Origin: Halomontanus rarus
GTDB taxonomy: Archaea > Halobacteriota > Halobacteria > Halobacteriales > Natrialbaceae
Length of the DNA: 64,000 bases
Strand: one strand, 5' to 3'
Assembly: GCF_029338335.1 (NCBI RefSeq)
Contig: NZ_CP119796.1
The translations under genes were made by a program, and so were the position numbers. Positions 52,601 through 61,784 of this stretch are shown piece after piece; within the stretch, counting starts at the first letter, position 1, and each line of letters begins with the position of its first letter. The notes below the pieces were generated by a model. It was not told the DNA's origin. It saw only the letters and a list, made by a program, of their open reading frames with translations, and did not search any database.

Positions 52601-53794
52601 ATGGTCACTACGCTCACCGCCGAGCGACTCGCGGAACTGAAAGACGACGACGAGGAGTTCGTCCTCATCGACACGCGACCCGAGGATAGCTTCGAGGCGT
52701 GGCACGTTCAGGGAGCGCTGAACTTCCCGTTCGACCCCGAGGAGGAGCTCGACGGCAAACTCGAGGCGTTCCGCGAGTTCGTCGACGACGCAGACGTCGA
52801 CACGGACCGGGTCGTCGCCATCTGCGCGAAGGGGATCTCCTCGGGGAACTTCGCGACGCAACTCGAGTCCGCGACCGACGAGTACGACGTGCAGGCGGTC
52901 GAGGGCGGGATGAAAGACTGGAGCGGGGTGTACGATCACGTCTCGCTGGGAAGCGAGAGTGAGAGTGGGAGCGACAACGAGGTCGACCTCGACTCCGACG
53001 ATCTGACCATCGTGCAGGTCCAGCGCCGCGCCAAGGGCTGTCTGGGCTACGTCGTCGGCTGTCCGGAGACGGGCGAGGCGATCGTCGTCGACCCCACGGA
53101 AGACACGGACGAGTACAAGGTCGCCGCCGAGGAACACGGCCTCGCCATCGCGGGCGTGGTCGACACCCACGTCCACGCCGATCACCTCTCGGGCGGGCGC
53201 AAACTCGCCGAGGAGATGGACGTTCCCTACTACATGGGCGAGCGCGCCGCCGAGCGCGACCTCGCCTACGAGTACACGCCGCTGGCGCGCAACGAGGTCC
53301 TCGAGGTGGGCGAGCTCGAAATCAAGGCCCTCGCCGCGCCGGGACACACCAGCGAGATGATCAACCTGCTCGTCGACGACAGCGCGCTCCTGACCGCGGA
53401 TACGCTCCACGTGGACTCGACCGGCCGGACGGAACTCGAGTTCGGAGAAGACGGCGGGGAACAGGGTGCACGCATGCTCTACGAGACGCTCCATCGGACC
53501 ATCCTCGCCGAACCCGAGGGTGTGATCGTGTTGCCGGGCCACGTCTCGGTCGCCGCCGACGGCGAGTTCGAACACGGTGCGCCGGGCGAACTCATCGCGA
53601 CGACGGTTCGCTCGGCGAGAGGGGAGATCGACGTCCTCGGCCTCGAGGAGGACGAGTTCGTCGACCGGCTCGCCGACCCGGGCGAGGAGCCCGCGAACTA
53701 CGAGGAGATCATCGAACTCAACCGCGGCGTCGCCGAGGAACCGCCCGAGGACCGCGTCGAACTCGAGCTGGGGCCGAACAACTGTTCTGCCTGA
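52601..53794 (+). CDS. Rhodanese-MBL fusion, persulfide dioxygenase-like
   Basis: 397 residues in two domains. The N-terminal rhodanese (about 5-115) has DTRPEDSFEAWHVQGALNFP and the active Cys in VVAICAKGISSGN (about 72). The MBL domain has VDTHVHADHLSGGRKLA with HxHxDH, GHTSEM and the later GHVSVA. Such fusions act on sulfane sulfur (glutathione or low-molecular-thiol persulfides). A deduced role is sulfide detoxification. No sulfide-quinone reductase gene is in the window. Confidence 0.92.
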   Translation: MVTTLTAERLAELKDDDEEFVLIDTRPEDSFEAWHVQGALNFPFDPEEELDGKLEAFREFVDDADVDTDRVVAICAKGISSGNFATQLESATDEYDVQAVEGGMKDWSGVYDHVSLGSESESGSDNEVDLDSDDLTIVQVQRRAKGCLGYVVGCPETGEAIVVDPTEDTDEYKVAAEEHGLAIAGVVDTHVHADHLSGGRKLAEEMDVPYYMGERAAERDLAYEYTPLARNEVLEVGELEIKALAAPGHTSEMINLLVDDSALLTADTLHVDSTGRTELEFGEDGGEQGARMLYETLHRTILAEPEGVIVLPGHVSVAADGEFEHGAPGELIATTVRSARGEIDVLGLEEDEFVDRLADPGEEPANYEEIIELNRGVAEEPPEDRVELELGPNNCSA

Positions 53795-53823
53795 GTCACC
53801 ACAGTGGTCAGCGACGACCGCAC

Positions 53824-54213
53824 CTACTGCGTGTACGTCTCGAGGCGGCTCACCTGCCCGTCCTCGAGCGTGAACACGTCCACGAACTGAAACAGTTCTG
53901 TTCCCGCTCCGTCGAGGAGTCGACCCTGTACTGCGATGCGGGTTTCGGCTCCGTCGCCACCGCCGACGAGCACCGCCAGCACCTCGTGGCTCGTGTCGGT
54001 CGTCGGCCGGTCCTCGCGCATGAACCGGACGAACGCCGCCCGATTCTCGAACGTCCGGTCGGGACGACGCTGCGTGAACGTCGGCGTGAGGATCGACTCG
54101 AGCGCCTCGTACTCGTGGTCGTCGAGCGCGCGGTAGTAGGCTCGGACGAGCGATTCCGGGTCGTCCCCACCGCCACCGTCGCCGTCGTCGCTATCGTTCT
54201 CAGAACCGGCCAT
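53824..54213 (-). CDS. NTF2/SnoaL-like protein
   Basis: 129 residues. Residues 1-20 are a Gly/Asp-rich tail. VRAYYRALDDHEYEALESIL opens the cone-shaped NTF2 fold, and the C-terminal FQFVDVFTLEDGQVSRLETY closes it. The family includes isomerases and many unassigned ligand-binding proteins. Substrate unknown. It diverges from the Rieske gene. Confidence 0.82.
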   Translation of the reverse strand: MAGSENDSDDGDGGGGDDPESLVRAYYRALDDHEYEALESILTPTFTQRRPDRTFENRAAFVRFMREDRPTTDTSHEVLAVLVGGGDGAETRIAVQGRLLDGAGTELFQFVDVFTLEDGQVSRLETYTQ

Positions 54214-54391
54214 GTGCCCCCGTTCGAAATCGGGCTACAGAAAGCTATGGTCTCGTCGGTGGCACCGACACGCTCGAAGGCCGAGCCGACACAGAAATTC
54301 ACTCGAGTCACAAGAGAGGCGAACCTATCAAACGAACTGCAAAAACGCGTTTCAGCGAACCGTTTAGTGGACGGTCGCCGAACCGAGTACT

Positions 54392-56227
54392 ATGGCAACA
54401 CACGACACGACGTTCGTGGAGGTCGCCGACCTCGAGGCGCTCGAGGAGTCGGGCCGCGAACTCGTCTCGGCGAACGGAGCCGCGATCGCGCTGTTCCACC
54501 ACGACGGAGAGATTCGGGCGGTCGACAACCGCTGTCCGCACATGGGATTCCCATTGCACGAGGGCAGCGTCGACGACGGCATCCTCACCTGCCACTGGCA
54601 CCACGCCCGCTTCGAACTCTCCTGTGGCGACACCTTCGATCCGTGGGCCGACGACGTCCAGACCTACCCCGTCGAGGTCCGCGACGGGGCGGTGTACGTC
54701 GATCCGGACCCGCCGCGAGACCTGCCGCCGGCCGAACACTGGGCCGACCGCCTCGAGACAGGTCTCGAGGAGAACCTGCGGCTGGTGGTCGCCAAGTCGA
54801 CGATCGGACTGCTCGACGCCGACGTCCCCTATCAGGAGCCGATGGCGGCGACCGTCGAGTTCGGCACCCGGTACCGGGAGATGGGCTGGAGTTCCGGGCT
54901 CACCATCCTCGGCTGCATGGCGAACGTGATCGACGACCTCGAGGAGTCGGACCGCAAGCGGGCGCTGTACACTGGTGTGCGCCACGTGGCCAGCGACTGT
55001 GCTGGCGAGGCGCCGAACTTCGATCAGCCGTCGTTCGCGACGACCGAGGTCGAGTTCGACCGGTTGAAACGATGGTTCCGCGACTGCGTCGAAGTGAGGG
55101 ATTCCGACGGGGCGGAGCGCTGTCTGCGAACCGCCGTGGCCGCGGAGTATTCCGACGCACAGGTCGCCGAACTCGTCGTCGCCGCCGCGACCGACCACCC
55201 GTACCTCTCGACCGGCCACGTCCTCGACTTCGCGAACAAGGCGTTCGAATCGCTCGAGCACGTCGGCTGGGATCACGCCGACGACGCGCTGGCGAGCCTC
55301 GTCGATCCGCTGACCACCGCCGCCCGCAGCGACGAACGATCGTCGTGGCGCCAGCCGATCGACCTCGTCGCCCTGCTCGAGGACGTCTACGGCGGCGACA
55401 TTTCGGCGACGAGCGGCCTCGAGGAGCTGGCAGTGGCAGGATCAGAGCGGACGTGGGAACCGCCCGAGGACCTCCAGTCGACGCTGCTCGACGACGACCC
55501 CGAAGCGATCGTCGACGCGCTGGCGACCGCCGTCCGCGACGGTGCGACCCCCGAGGAACTCGCGGCGGCGGTCCTCGAGGCCGCGGCGACCCGGGTCGCC
55601 CAGTTCGGGACCGCGAACGAGTTCTCCGACTGGAACACCGTCCACCACACGTTCACCTACGCCAACGCGGTTCGCCAGTTCGCCCGCCGAACGGACGCGG
55701 TCGAACTCTACCGGGGCGTCTTCGACGCCGCGATCAACGTCTACCTCGACCGTTTCCTCAACACGCCGCCCGCGCCGATCCCGGAACCCGGCGACAACGA
55801 CACCGGCCGCGACCCCGACGCCGTCCGCGAGGACATCCTCGAGACGTTCGACCAGGAGGGTGCGGTGAACGAGGCCGGGCGGCTCGCCGCCGAGTTCTTC
55901 GACTGCGGCGGCGATTCCGACGATCTGAAGCGAACGCTGGGTCGCGGCCTGCTCCGCGAGGACGCGGGCTTTCACACCTTACAGAACCTCGAGGCCGCGT
56001 TTCGGACGTTCGATCTCGCCGAGAGTGAGGACGGGGACGCGAACGGTGACGGAGACGGAGACGGGAACCGGGAAGACGAGACCGCCACCGACCGCCGCGA
56101 GCGCGTCCCGATGATCGCGACCGCCCGCTACATGGCCGCCCACTTCCCGACCCGACGCGAGGCCGAGCAGACGTTCACCATCGCCGCGCGGCTCAACCGC
56201 GGCGAGACGATCCACGAGGGCGACTGA
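54392..56227 (+). CDS. Rieske 2Fe-2S domain fused to a large helical domain
   Basis: 611 residues. The start is 27 nt after TTTA (leaderless). Residues 5-110 form a Rieske ferredoxin-like domain: CPHMGFPLHEG (about 49-59) and CHWHHARFEL (about 68-77) supply the two Cys and two His of the cluster. The remaining 490 residues are helical with no recognised motif, except a conserved-looking NTVHHTFTYANAVRQFARR (about 418-436). A disordered Glu/Asp/Gly/Asn stretch sits near 550-565. It may be a two-component oxygenase partner or a sensor. No substrate is known. Confidence 0.83.
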   Translation: MATHDTTFVEVADLEALEESGRELVSANGAAIALFHHDGEIRAVDNRCPHMGFPLHEGSVDDGILTCHWHHARFELSCGDTFDPWADDVQTYPVEVRDGAVYVDPDPPRDLPPAEHWADRLETGLEENLRLVVAKSTIGLLDADVPYQEPMAATVEFGTRYREMGWSSGLTILGCMANVIDDLEESDRKRALYTGVRHVASDCAGEAPNFDQPSFATTEVEFDRLKRWFRDCVEVRDSDGAERCLRTAVAAEYSDAQVAELVVAAATDHPYLSTGHVLDFANKAFESLEHVGWDHADDALASLVDPLTTAARSDERSSWRQPIDLVALLEDVYGGDISATSGLEELAVAGSERTWEPPEDLQSTLLDDDPEAIVDALATAVRDGATPEELAAAVLEAAATRVAQFGTANEFSDWNTVHHTFTYANAVRQFARRTDAVELYRGVFDAAINVYLDRFLNTPPAPIPEPGDNDTGRDPDAVREDILETFDQEGAVNEAGRLAAEFFDCGGDSDDLKRTLGRGLLREDAGFHTLQNLEAAFRTFDLAESEDGDANGDGDGDGNREDETATDRRERVPMIATARYMAAHFPTRREAEQTFTIAARLNRGETIHEGD

Positions 56228-56312
56228 ACTCGAGTCGACCTCGAGTCGAGACGGTTCCTCCTCTATCGGAACGACCACAACGGAGATACTGCTCGATCAC
56301 GGAGTTCACGAC

Positions 56313-56867
56313 ATGACCGATCCCAGTTCCGGTTCCGGTTCCAGTTCCGGTTCTGTTTCTGATTCCACGTGGAGCCGACGAGCACTGTTGACCGCAGGGG
56401 GCGCATCAGCATCGGTCGTCCTCTCGATGTCGCTCGCGGGCTGTCTCGGCGAGACCGACGATAGCCAGTGGGAGACCGACGACTCGCTCGCCGTCGCCAG
56501 CGCCACCCAGTACAGCGCGCCCAACTGCAACTGCTGTGAACAGTACGCGTCGTACCTCGACGATCACCTCGAGACCGACCTCGACGTGACCGTTCCGGAC
56601 GATATCGCCGCAGTCAAACGGGAGTACGGCGTTCCGGCCCAGCTCGGGAGTTGTCACACGCTCGAGCTCGACGGCTACGTCGTCGAGGGCCACGTTCCCG
56701 TCGAAGCCATCGCCACGTTGTTCGACGAGGAGCCGTCGATCGATGGCATCGCACTCCCGGAGATGCCCGCCGGCTCGCCGGGCATGCCCGGTGAGCAGTC
56801 CGACCCGTTCACGATCTACGCGATCGACGGAGACGGCGGCGAGTACGAGGTCTTCACGGAACTCTGA
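56313..56867 (+). CDS. DUF411 metal-binding lipoprotein
   Basis: 184 residues. Tat-like signal SRRALLTAGGASASVVL ends in the lipobox LAGC. The DUF411 core contains APNCNCCEQYASYLDDH (about 69-85) with the conserved CxCC and SCHTLELDGYVVEGHVPVEA (about 112-131), both likely metal ligands. DUF411 proteins are linked with copper handling in bacteria. The C-terminal DPFTIYAIDGDG matches the family. It follows the Rieske gene by 85 bp on the same strand. Role in copper trafficking is an inference. Confidence 0.88.
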   Translation: MTDPSSGSGSSSGSVSDSTWSRRALLTAGGASASVVLSMSLAGCLGETDDSQWETDDSLAVASATQYSAPNCNCCEQYASYLDDHLETDLDVTVPDDIAAVKREYGVPAQLGSCHTLELDGYVVEGHVPVEAIATLFDEEPSIDGIALPEMPAGSPGMPGEQSDPFTIYAIDGDGGEYEVFTEL

Positions 56868-56956
56868 GGCGTACCGCGCGAGCTCGGACGGTTCGCTCCG
56901 TCCCGCTCGCAGTCGGCAACGAATCCCTTTTCTCGAGGCCGTCCGTACTCTCCCGC

Positions 56957-57487
56957 GTGGAATCCCCGGACACCGACGCGTTCGACATCTCGATCCACGC
57001 CTACTACGAGGGCGACGACGACCCCGACAAGTGCACGGCACGCCGCCTCGAGCGCTTCGACCGCGCGATTCTCCACCGGACGATGAGCGGGGTTCCGTAC
57101 GGAGTCGTCCTCAATCCCCACGCCGAGCGGGCGCTGTCGCCGGCCGACGTCGCGGACGGACTCGGGACGCTGGTCGCCCTCGACTGCTCGTGGGAGTCGG
57201 CCGAGGAGGCCTCGTTCTCGATGAACGGCGTCCACCGGGCGCTTCCCTTCCTCGTCGCCGCCAATCCGGTGAACTACGGCAAGCCGTTCCAGCTGACCAC
57301 CGCCGAAGCGCTGGCGGCGGCGCTGGTGATCGTCGGCGAACGCGAGCACGCGGAACTCCTCCTCGAGCCGTTTCGCTGGGGCGAGACCTTTCTGACCCTC
57401 AACGAGGAGCCCCTCCGGCGATATTCCGAGTGCAAAGACTCGAGCGAGGTCGTCGCCGTCCAGGAAGAGTACCTGGCCGAGGAGTGA
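56957..57487 (+). CDS. Tsr3-like rRNA aminocarboxypropyltransferase
   Basis: 176 residues from a GTG. DPDKCTARRLERFDRAIL, LVALDCSWE and ALPFLVAANPVNYGKPFQLT are the DUF367/Tsr3 signatures. Tsr3 transfers the aminocarboxypropyl group of S-adenosylmethionine to a modified uridine of small-subunit rRNA. Only the archaeal/eukaryotic family has these blocks. A ribosomal protein gene follows on the same strand by 70 bp, which fits a ribosome-biogenesis role. Confidence 0.9.
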   Translation: MESPDTDAFDISIHAYYEGDDDPDKCTARRLERFDRAILHRTMSGVPYGVVLNPHAERALSPADVADGLGTLVALDCSWESAEEASFSMNGVHRALPFLVAANPVNYGKPFQLTTAEALAAALVIVGEREHAELLLEPFRWGETFLTLNEEPLRRYSECKDSSEVVAVQEEYLAEE

Positions 57488-57556
57488 GACGCCGCCGCGT
57501 CGACTCCGAGCGGCGAAGACCATCAGGCTTAACTCTCCGACCGCGCAGTGGTAGGT

Positions 57557-57706
57557 ATGGCCAGTTTCGACGCCGCGGAAAAGCGAACCCTCGACAAGCT
57601 CATCTGCATGCGCTGTAACGCCCGTAACTCCACCGGAGCCAACAGTTGCCGCAAGTGCGGCTACGCCAAACTTCGCCCGAAGGCGAAGGAAGCTCGGAGC
57701 GCCTGA
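57557..57706 (+). CDS. rpl40e: 50S ribosomal protein L40e
   Basis: 49 residues, below the usual ORF cut-off. CMRCNARN and CRKCGYAKLRPK supply the four-Cys zinc knuckle of the archaeal/eukaryotic L40 protein; the N-terminus MASFDAAEKRTLDKLI is also conserved. It lies 70 bp after the Tsr3-like gene on the same strand. Confidence 0.95.
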   Translation: MASFDAAEKRTLDKLICMRCNARNSTGANSCRKCGYAKLRPKAKEARSA

Positions 57707-58081
57707 TTCGGTTTCGGATTCGAATTCGACTCGAACCCGAACCGATCAGTACCGACCCGTCTCGCTCGAGGCGACCAGTTTCGAACCGGTCACCTCGAGT
57801 TGCACCGCTCTCGTTTCTGTCCGCTGTCGTTACTCGTTGTGCTGAGCCGATTCTGCGCGAGTGACCGCGACGGAACACGAGTTATGGTCGGAGCCCGAAC
57901 TTCAGCCATCGAGAGCACTCGACCGTCAGCTTCACGGCGCCTTCTCGAACGACGACTAAAAATCGTCACCAAACAGATCAAAAGTAATAACTGTAAGACG
58001 TCTGTGACACTCGTCTATGGGGATGAAAATATCACGATCAGATCTGTGTGAGAAAAACGAGCTGCGGGACGGAGGGGAACG
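57707..58081. other. 375-bp intergenic region, only promoter-like patches
   Basis: No gene recognised. The last 130 bp are AT-rich (CTAAAAATCG near 57955, AAAAGTAATAACTG near 57980, GAAAATATCACG near 58025) and probably hold the promoter of the next gene, which starts after a good Shine-Dalgarno (GGAGGGG). The first 200 bp show nothing. Confidence 0.5.
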
Positions 58082-58834
58082 ATGACCGCGACACCGCTGG
58101 TGCTCGGGCAGATTCGATCGGAACTCGAGGCGGCCGTCGTCGACTTCGTCGCGTTCCTGCCGGCGTTGGTCGTCGCCGTGGTGATCCTGCTCGTCGGCTA
58201 CGTCGTCGGGGCGAAACTCGAGCCCGTCGTCAGACGGGTCGGCCAGCGAACGCACGCCGACGAGACGGTCAAAGAAACGCCACTGGGCGTGTTGTTCCCG
58301 GATCGGCCGGGTGCCGTCGCCGACACGCTGGGCGTCGTCGCCAAGTACTACATCGTGTCGCTGGCAGCGTTCGGTGCGGCGGAGTACCTCGGCTTCCAGA
58401 TGGTAACCGGCTGGTTCGACAGCATCGTCGGGTACATTCCGTCGCTCGCCGCCGGACTCCTCATCCTGGCGGTCGGCCTCTTCGTCGCCGACTACGTGGC
58501 CCAGACTGTCCGAGAGTCGGAAGCGGTCGGCGACTCGTCGTACGCACCGCTCGCCGGTGCCGTGACGAAGGCGTTGCTCTCGTTCGTCGTGGTCGTCATC
58601 GGCCTCGACACGATGGGCGTCAACGTGGCCATCCTCTACACGTTCGCCGAGACGTTCGCGCTCGCGGCGGGACTGGCGTTCGCGCTCGCGGTCGGGATCG
58701 CACTCGGCTGGGGCGGAAAGGACTACGTCGCGGAGAATCTCGAGGACTGGGTATCGAACCCACCGGGTTCGAACTCGAGTTCGGAGGTGGCGTCAGACGG
58801 CGAGGAGAATCCGGCGACGCCCGGCGACGACTGA
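58082..58834 (+). CDS. MscS-like conserved TM-helix protein
   Basis: 250 residues with four or five membrane segments. LPALVVAVVILLVGYVVGAK and VVRRVGQRTHADETVKETPL match the conserved TM-helix repeat that precedes mechanosensitive channel domains; a second repeat is at IPSLAAGLLILAVGLFVADY. There is no MscS pore or beta domain. The C-terminus after GWGGKDYVAENLEDWV is a disordered acidic tail. Role unknown. Confidence 0.82.
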   Translation: MTATPLVLGQIRSELEAAVVDFVAFLPALVVAVVILLVGYVVGAKLEPVVRRVGQRTHADETVKETPLGVLFPDRPGAVADTLGVVAKYYIVSLAAFGAAEYLGFQMVTGWFDSIVGYIPSLAAGLLILAVGLFVADYVAQTVRESEAVGDSSYAPLAGAVTKALLSFVVVVIGLDTMGVNVAILYTFAETFALAAGLAFALAVGIALGWGGKDYVAENLEDWVSNPPGSNSSSEVASDGEENPATPGDD

Positions 58835-58940
58835 AATCGTTTCTCGCGGGTCGTCCCGAACCGATCGTTTCCGGCGCTCGAGTACGAGCGCGAGCGTGAC
58901 GATCCGAACGCATATGTCGTTCCACTGGATAGTCGTTCGT

Positions 58941-59165
58941 ATGGCTCTCCCACAAAACGTCGGCGGGCTCGACCGGCTCGTCAGGGGCGTCGCCGGAATC
59001 TGGCTGGTCGTCGTCGCCGTCGCGGCGTTGCTCGACGACCGACGCGTCACCGCCGCGACCGCAGCCGTCGCAGGAGCCGGGTTGCTCTTCAACGCGCGGA
59101 CACAGTTCTGTGGCTGCAACGCGGCGTTCGGAATCGACACGACGACCGCGTCCGCCGAGGAGTGA
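58941..59165 (+). CDS. DUF2892 family small membrane protein
   Basis: 74 residues from the ATG at 58941. NVGGLDRLVRGVAGIWLVVV and RTQFCGCNAAFGIDT are the DUF2892 (YgaP-like inner-membrane) signatures with a CxC near the C-terminus. Two membrane segments. An in-frame extension upstream is not needed. In other organisms these proteins accompany rhodanese domains; none is adjacent here. Confidence 0.88.
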   Translation: MALPQNVGGLDRLVRGVAGIWLVVVAVAALLDDRRVTAATAAVAGAGLLFNARTQFCGCNAAFGIDTTTASAEE

Positions 59166-59229
59166 GAAACGGGCGGTTCACACGCCGATCGGGACCGAAA
59201 ACACCCGACACCGCGGGACTTCGACCGCG

Positions 59230-59871
59230 CTACTCGTCGGGATACTTCGGCTCTCGTTTTTTGGCCCGCTCGAGCGCCGTCCGAACGACGGTTCGCACGT
59301 CGCCGTGGAAGACGCTTCCGTGTCCGGCATACATGTGTTCGACGCCGGCGGACTCGCCTCGCTCGTCTCCCGAGGGCATCCGCTCGAGGAGGCGCTCGAT
59401 ACTCTCGATGAGCGTCTCGCGTGACTGGCCGGCCATGTCCGTGCGGCCGAAGCTCCCGTCGTCGAACGCGCTGTCGTCGTGGACGACGACGTCGCCGCTG
59501 TACAGCGTCGTCTCCGAGACCAGCGAGACGTGGTCGTCGGCGTGGCCGGGGGTGAAGACGACGTCGAACTCCTCGTCGCCGATCACGACGGTGTCGCCGT
59601 CCTCGATCGCCTCGGTTCGAAGGGGGTGGTCCGCGTAGGCGTAGACCTCGAGGTCGGGACCGAACGCATCGTGGACGGCTTCGAGTTCGGCGACGTGGTC
59701 GCCGTGTTGGTGGGTCAGAACGACGGCCTCGAGCGCGTCGGTGTGCTCGCGGACGACGTCGGCGACGCCCTCCATGGCCCCCGCGTCGACGAGGGTCGGT
59801 CGCCCGTCGGTCGCGAGATAGGCGTTACAGGTGAACGTCTCGGCGTCGTCGGTGACGTTGATGACTACCAT
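59230..59871 (-). CDS. MBL-fold metallo-hydrolase
   Basis: 213 residues. VLTHQHGDH (about 53-61) is the HxHxDH motif. Further ligands are GHADDHVSLV (about 109), YSGDVVVHD (about 122) and YAGHGSVF (about 186). It is a short glyoxalase II-like hydrolase without a helical C-terminal domain. The substrate is unknown. Convergent with the DUF2892 gene. Confidence 0.9.
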   Translation of the reverse strand: MVVINVTDDAETFTCNAYLATDGRPTLVDAGAMEGVADVVREHTDALEAVVLTHQHGDHVAELEAVHDAFGPDLEVYAYADHPLRTEAIEDGDTVVIGDEEFDVVFTPGHADDHVSLVSETTLYSGDVVVHDDSAFDDGSFGRTDMAGQSRETLIESIERLLERMPSGDERGESAGVEHMYAGHGSVFHGDVRTVVRTALERAKKREPKYPDE

Positions 59872-60019
59872 GGCTCTGGCTCTACTTGCATCTCGAGGGC
59901 GGCGGACAAAACGGTGGTGTCCGTCCCCGGCGTAGAGGAGCTATCGTCCCAGTATTGTTCCGATATTCGATGTGAGTGGCCCGAGGATTTTTTTCGCTCG
60001 AGGTCACACTATGACCCGT

Positions 60020-60217
60020 ATGGGATTCGGAAGCTACGACGAATCCGAACAGCAGGACCTCGACGCTGATTTTGACGACGAGGACGCGGTTCAATCCGAA
60101 GAAAACGCACACAGAGGTACGATCGAGTTCGAAAACGGTGCCTCGAGTGACGAACTGATCGACCGTCTCAAGGAGATCAAAGACGAACCCGATCAGGAAG
60201 AGCCACGGGAGAACTGA
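60020..60217 (+). CDS. DUF5786 family protein
   Basis: 65 residues from the ATG at 60020 (MGFGSYDESEQQ); the ATG at 60011 adds MTR. It is strongly acidic, with DLDADFDDEDAVQ and a short helix DELIDRLKEIKDEPD. MGFGSYDES is the family's conserved start. Function unknown. The DUF99 gene follows after 5 bp, so the two are co-transcribed. Confidence 0.88.
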   Translation: MGFGSYDESEQQDLDADFDDEDAVQSEENAHRGTIEFENGASSDELIDRLKEIKDEPDQEEPREN

Positions 60218-60222
60218 TCGGC

Positions 60223-60846
60223 GTGAAACCCGGCGTCAGAGCGCTGGGTATCGCCGAATCGTATTCCGAACAGTCCGATCGCACGAGTACGAGTACGAAC
60301 ACGAGCACGCTCGCAGGCGCGGTCGTTCGAGCCAGTCGGGTCGTCGACGGCCTCACCTTCGGGTCCTGTACCGTCGGCGGGACGGACGCGACCGACGCCG
60401 TCGTCTCGCTGGTCTCGGACCTCGGGCGCGAGGACGTGCGGTACGTCCTCCTCGGTGCCGTCGCCCCGGCGTGGTACAACGTGGTCGACCTGACGACGAT
60501 CGCCCGGCAGATCGACCGGCCGGTGCTCGCGGTCACCTTCGAGGCCAGCGACGGTCTCGAGAGCGGGCTTCGCGACGCCTTCTCCGGCGAGGCTCTCGAG
60601 CGCCGCCTCGACCGGTACCGCGAGTTGCCCCCGCGGCGAGCGGTCCCGGTCAACGACGAGACGGTGTACGTCCGGGCGGTCGGACTCGCAGACGACGAAG
60701 CCGCTGCAGTCGTCCGCGCGTTCACGCCCGAAGGCGGACGGCCGGAACCGCTTCGGGTCGCCCGGTTCGCGGCGCGTGCCGGCGACGCGTACGTTCGAGG
60801 CTCTCGAGATCGAGCGGGTACTGGGTCGGAGACGGAGACCGATTGA
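60223..60846 (+). CDS. DUF99 family protein (endonuclease V-like fold)
   Basis: 207 residues from a GTG. KPGVRALGIAESY, VVDGLTFGSCTVGGTDATDA and YVLLGAVAPAWYNVVDL are the DUF99 blocks. The fold is related to endonuclease V and RNase H; Asp residues near the start of strands could bind metal, but activity is not established. In-operon with DUF5786 and possibly with the UDG gene 60 bp downstream, which would fit a DNA-repair context. The C-terminal tail is Arg/Glu/Thr-rich. Confidence 0.87.
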   Translation: MKPGVRALGIAESYSEQSDRTSTSTNTSTLAGAVVRASRVVDGLTFGSCTVGGTDATDAVVSLVSDLGREDVRYVLLGAVAPAWYNVVDLTTIARQIDRPVLAVTFEASDGLESGLRDAFSGEALERRLDRYRELPPRRAVPVNDETVYVRAVGLADDEAAAVVRAFTPEGGRPEPLRVARFAARAGDAYVRGSRDRAGTGSETETD

Positions 60847-60906
60847 CTCCCTCGCCCGGCAACTGCGTCCCGAAAAACGTAGTAGTCGTCCGCCGGAGTC
60901 ACGGGT

Positions 60907-61563
60907 ATGGGAACGGATACCGATGCAGATCCGAACACGGATCCGGACGCCGACAAAGAGCGGATGGACGGCCTCGAGGTCCCCGCCTGCGAGCGCTGTC
61001 CCGAACTCGTCGAGTCTCGAAGCCGGATCGTCAACGGGACCGGCCCCGAGGACGCCGACGTCCTCTTCGTCGGTGAGGGTCCGGGAGCCCAGGAGGACAG
61101 CCAGGGCGAACCGTTCGTCGGTCGCAGCGGTTCGGTGTTAGACGATCAGTTGCGAACCGTCGGGCTGGACCGTGACACGGTCAGAATCACCAACTGCGTC
61201 CGGTGTCGACCGCCGGAGAACCGCGATCCCAACAAGACGGAACTGGCGAACTGTCGGGGCTACCTCGAGGCCGAGATCGATATGCTCGACCCGGACGTCG
61301 TCGTCACGCTCGGAAAGGTGCCGACCGAACACCTGCTCGGACGATCGGTCGCGGTCACGAAGGAGGCCGGGACGGTCGAGGAGGTTCGAATCAACGACAC
61401 GCCGCGTCGAGTGCTGATCTGTGTCCATCCCGCGGCGACGCTCTACGATCGCAGTCAGTCGTCGACGTTCGAGGAGACGATACAGACGGCGGCCGATCTC
61501 GCGGGCGTCTCGGGTGCGGCGACCGACGGTAGCGGCGGCCAGTCACGCCTCGGCGAATTTTGA
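60907..61563 (+). CDS. Family 4 uracil-DNA glycosylase
   Basis: 218 residues. CERCPELVESRSRIVNG (about 23-39) and NCVRCRPPENRDP (about 97-109) supply the four Cys of the 4Fe-4S cluster of family 4. The active-site strands are FVGEGPGAQEDSQGEPFVGR (about 56-75) and HPAATLYDRS. It removes uracil from DNA, important at high G+C and temperature. Residues 1-18 are a disordered, Asp-rich tail. DUF99 lies directly upstream. Confidence 0.93.
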   Translation: MGTDTDADPNTDPDADKERMDGLEVPACERCPELVESRSRIVNGTGPEDADVLFVGEGPGAQEDSQGEPFVGRSGSVLDDQLRTVGLDRDTVRITNCVRCRPPENRDPNKTELANCRGYLEAEIDMLDPDVVVTLGKVPTEHLLGRSVAVTKEAGTVEEVRINDTPRRVLICVHPAATLYDRSQSSTFEETIQTAADLAGVSGAATDGSGGQSRLGEF

Positions 61564-61583
61564 GAACGGGCTCACTAGAACGG

Positions 61584-61784
61584 TCACTCCATGGACTCGA
61601 GGTCGACGAACGAGCCCCGCTTGGCCGTCAACCAGTTCGTCACGATCTCCTCGTCGTCGCAGCTGCTGGGAAAGATCGTACACTCGGCCGTCCCGTCGTC
61701 GTTCACGACGACGTGTTCGAACGTTGCAGATCCACCGGATTCGGCGTCCGTTTCGGTGCCAGCAGGCGCGTGAGAGGAGTTCAT
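61584..61784 (-). CDS. DUF7511-type small protein
   Basis: 66 residues from the ATG at 61784. The acidic Ala/Glu/Ser-rich N-terminus leads to FEHVVVNDDGTAECTIFPSS and the end WLTAKRGSFVDLESM, which matches this short haloarchaeal family. Function unknown. Convergent with the UDG gene. Confidence 0.8.
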   Translation of the reverse strand: MNSSHAPAGTETDAESGGSATFEHVVVNDDGTAECTIFPSSCDDEEIVTNWLTAKRGSFVDLESME

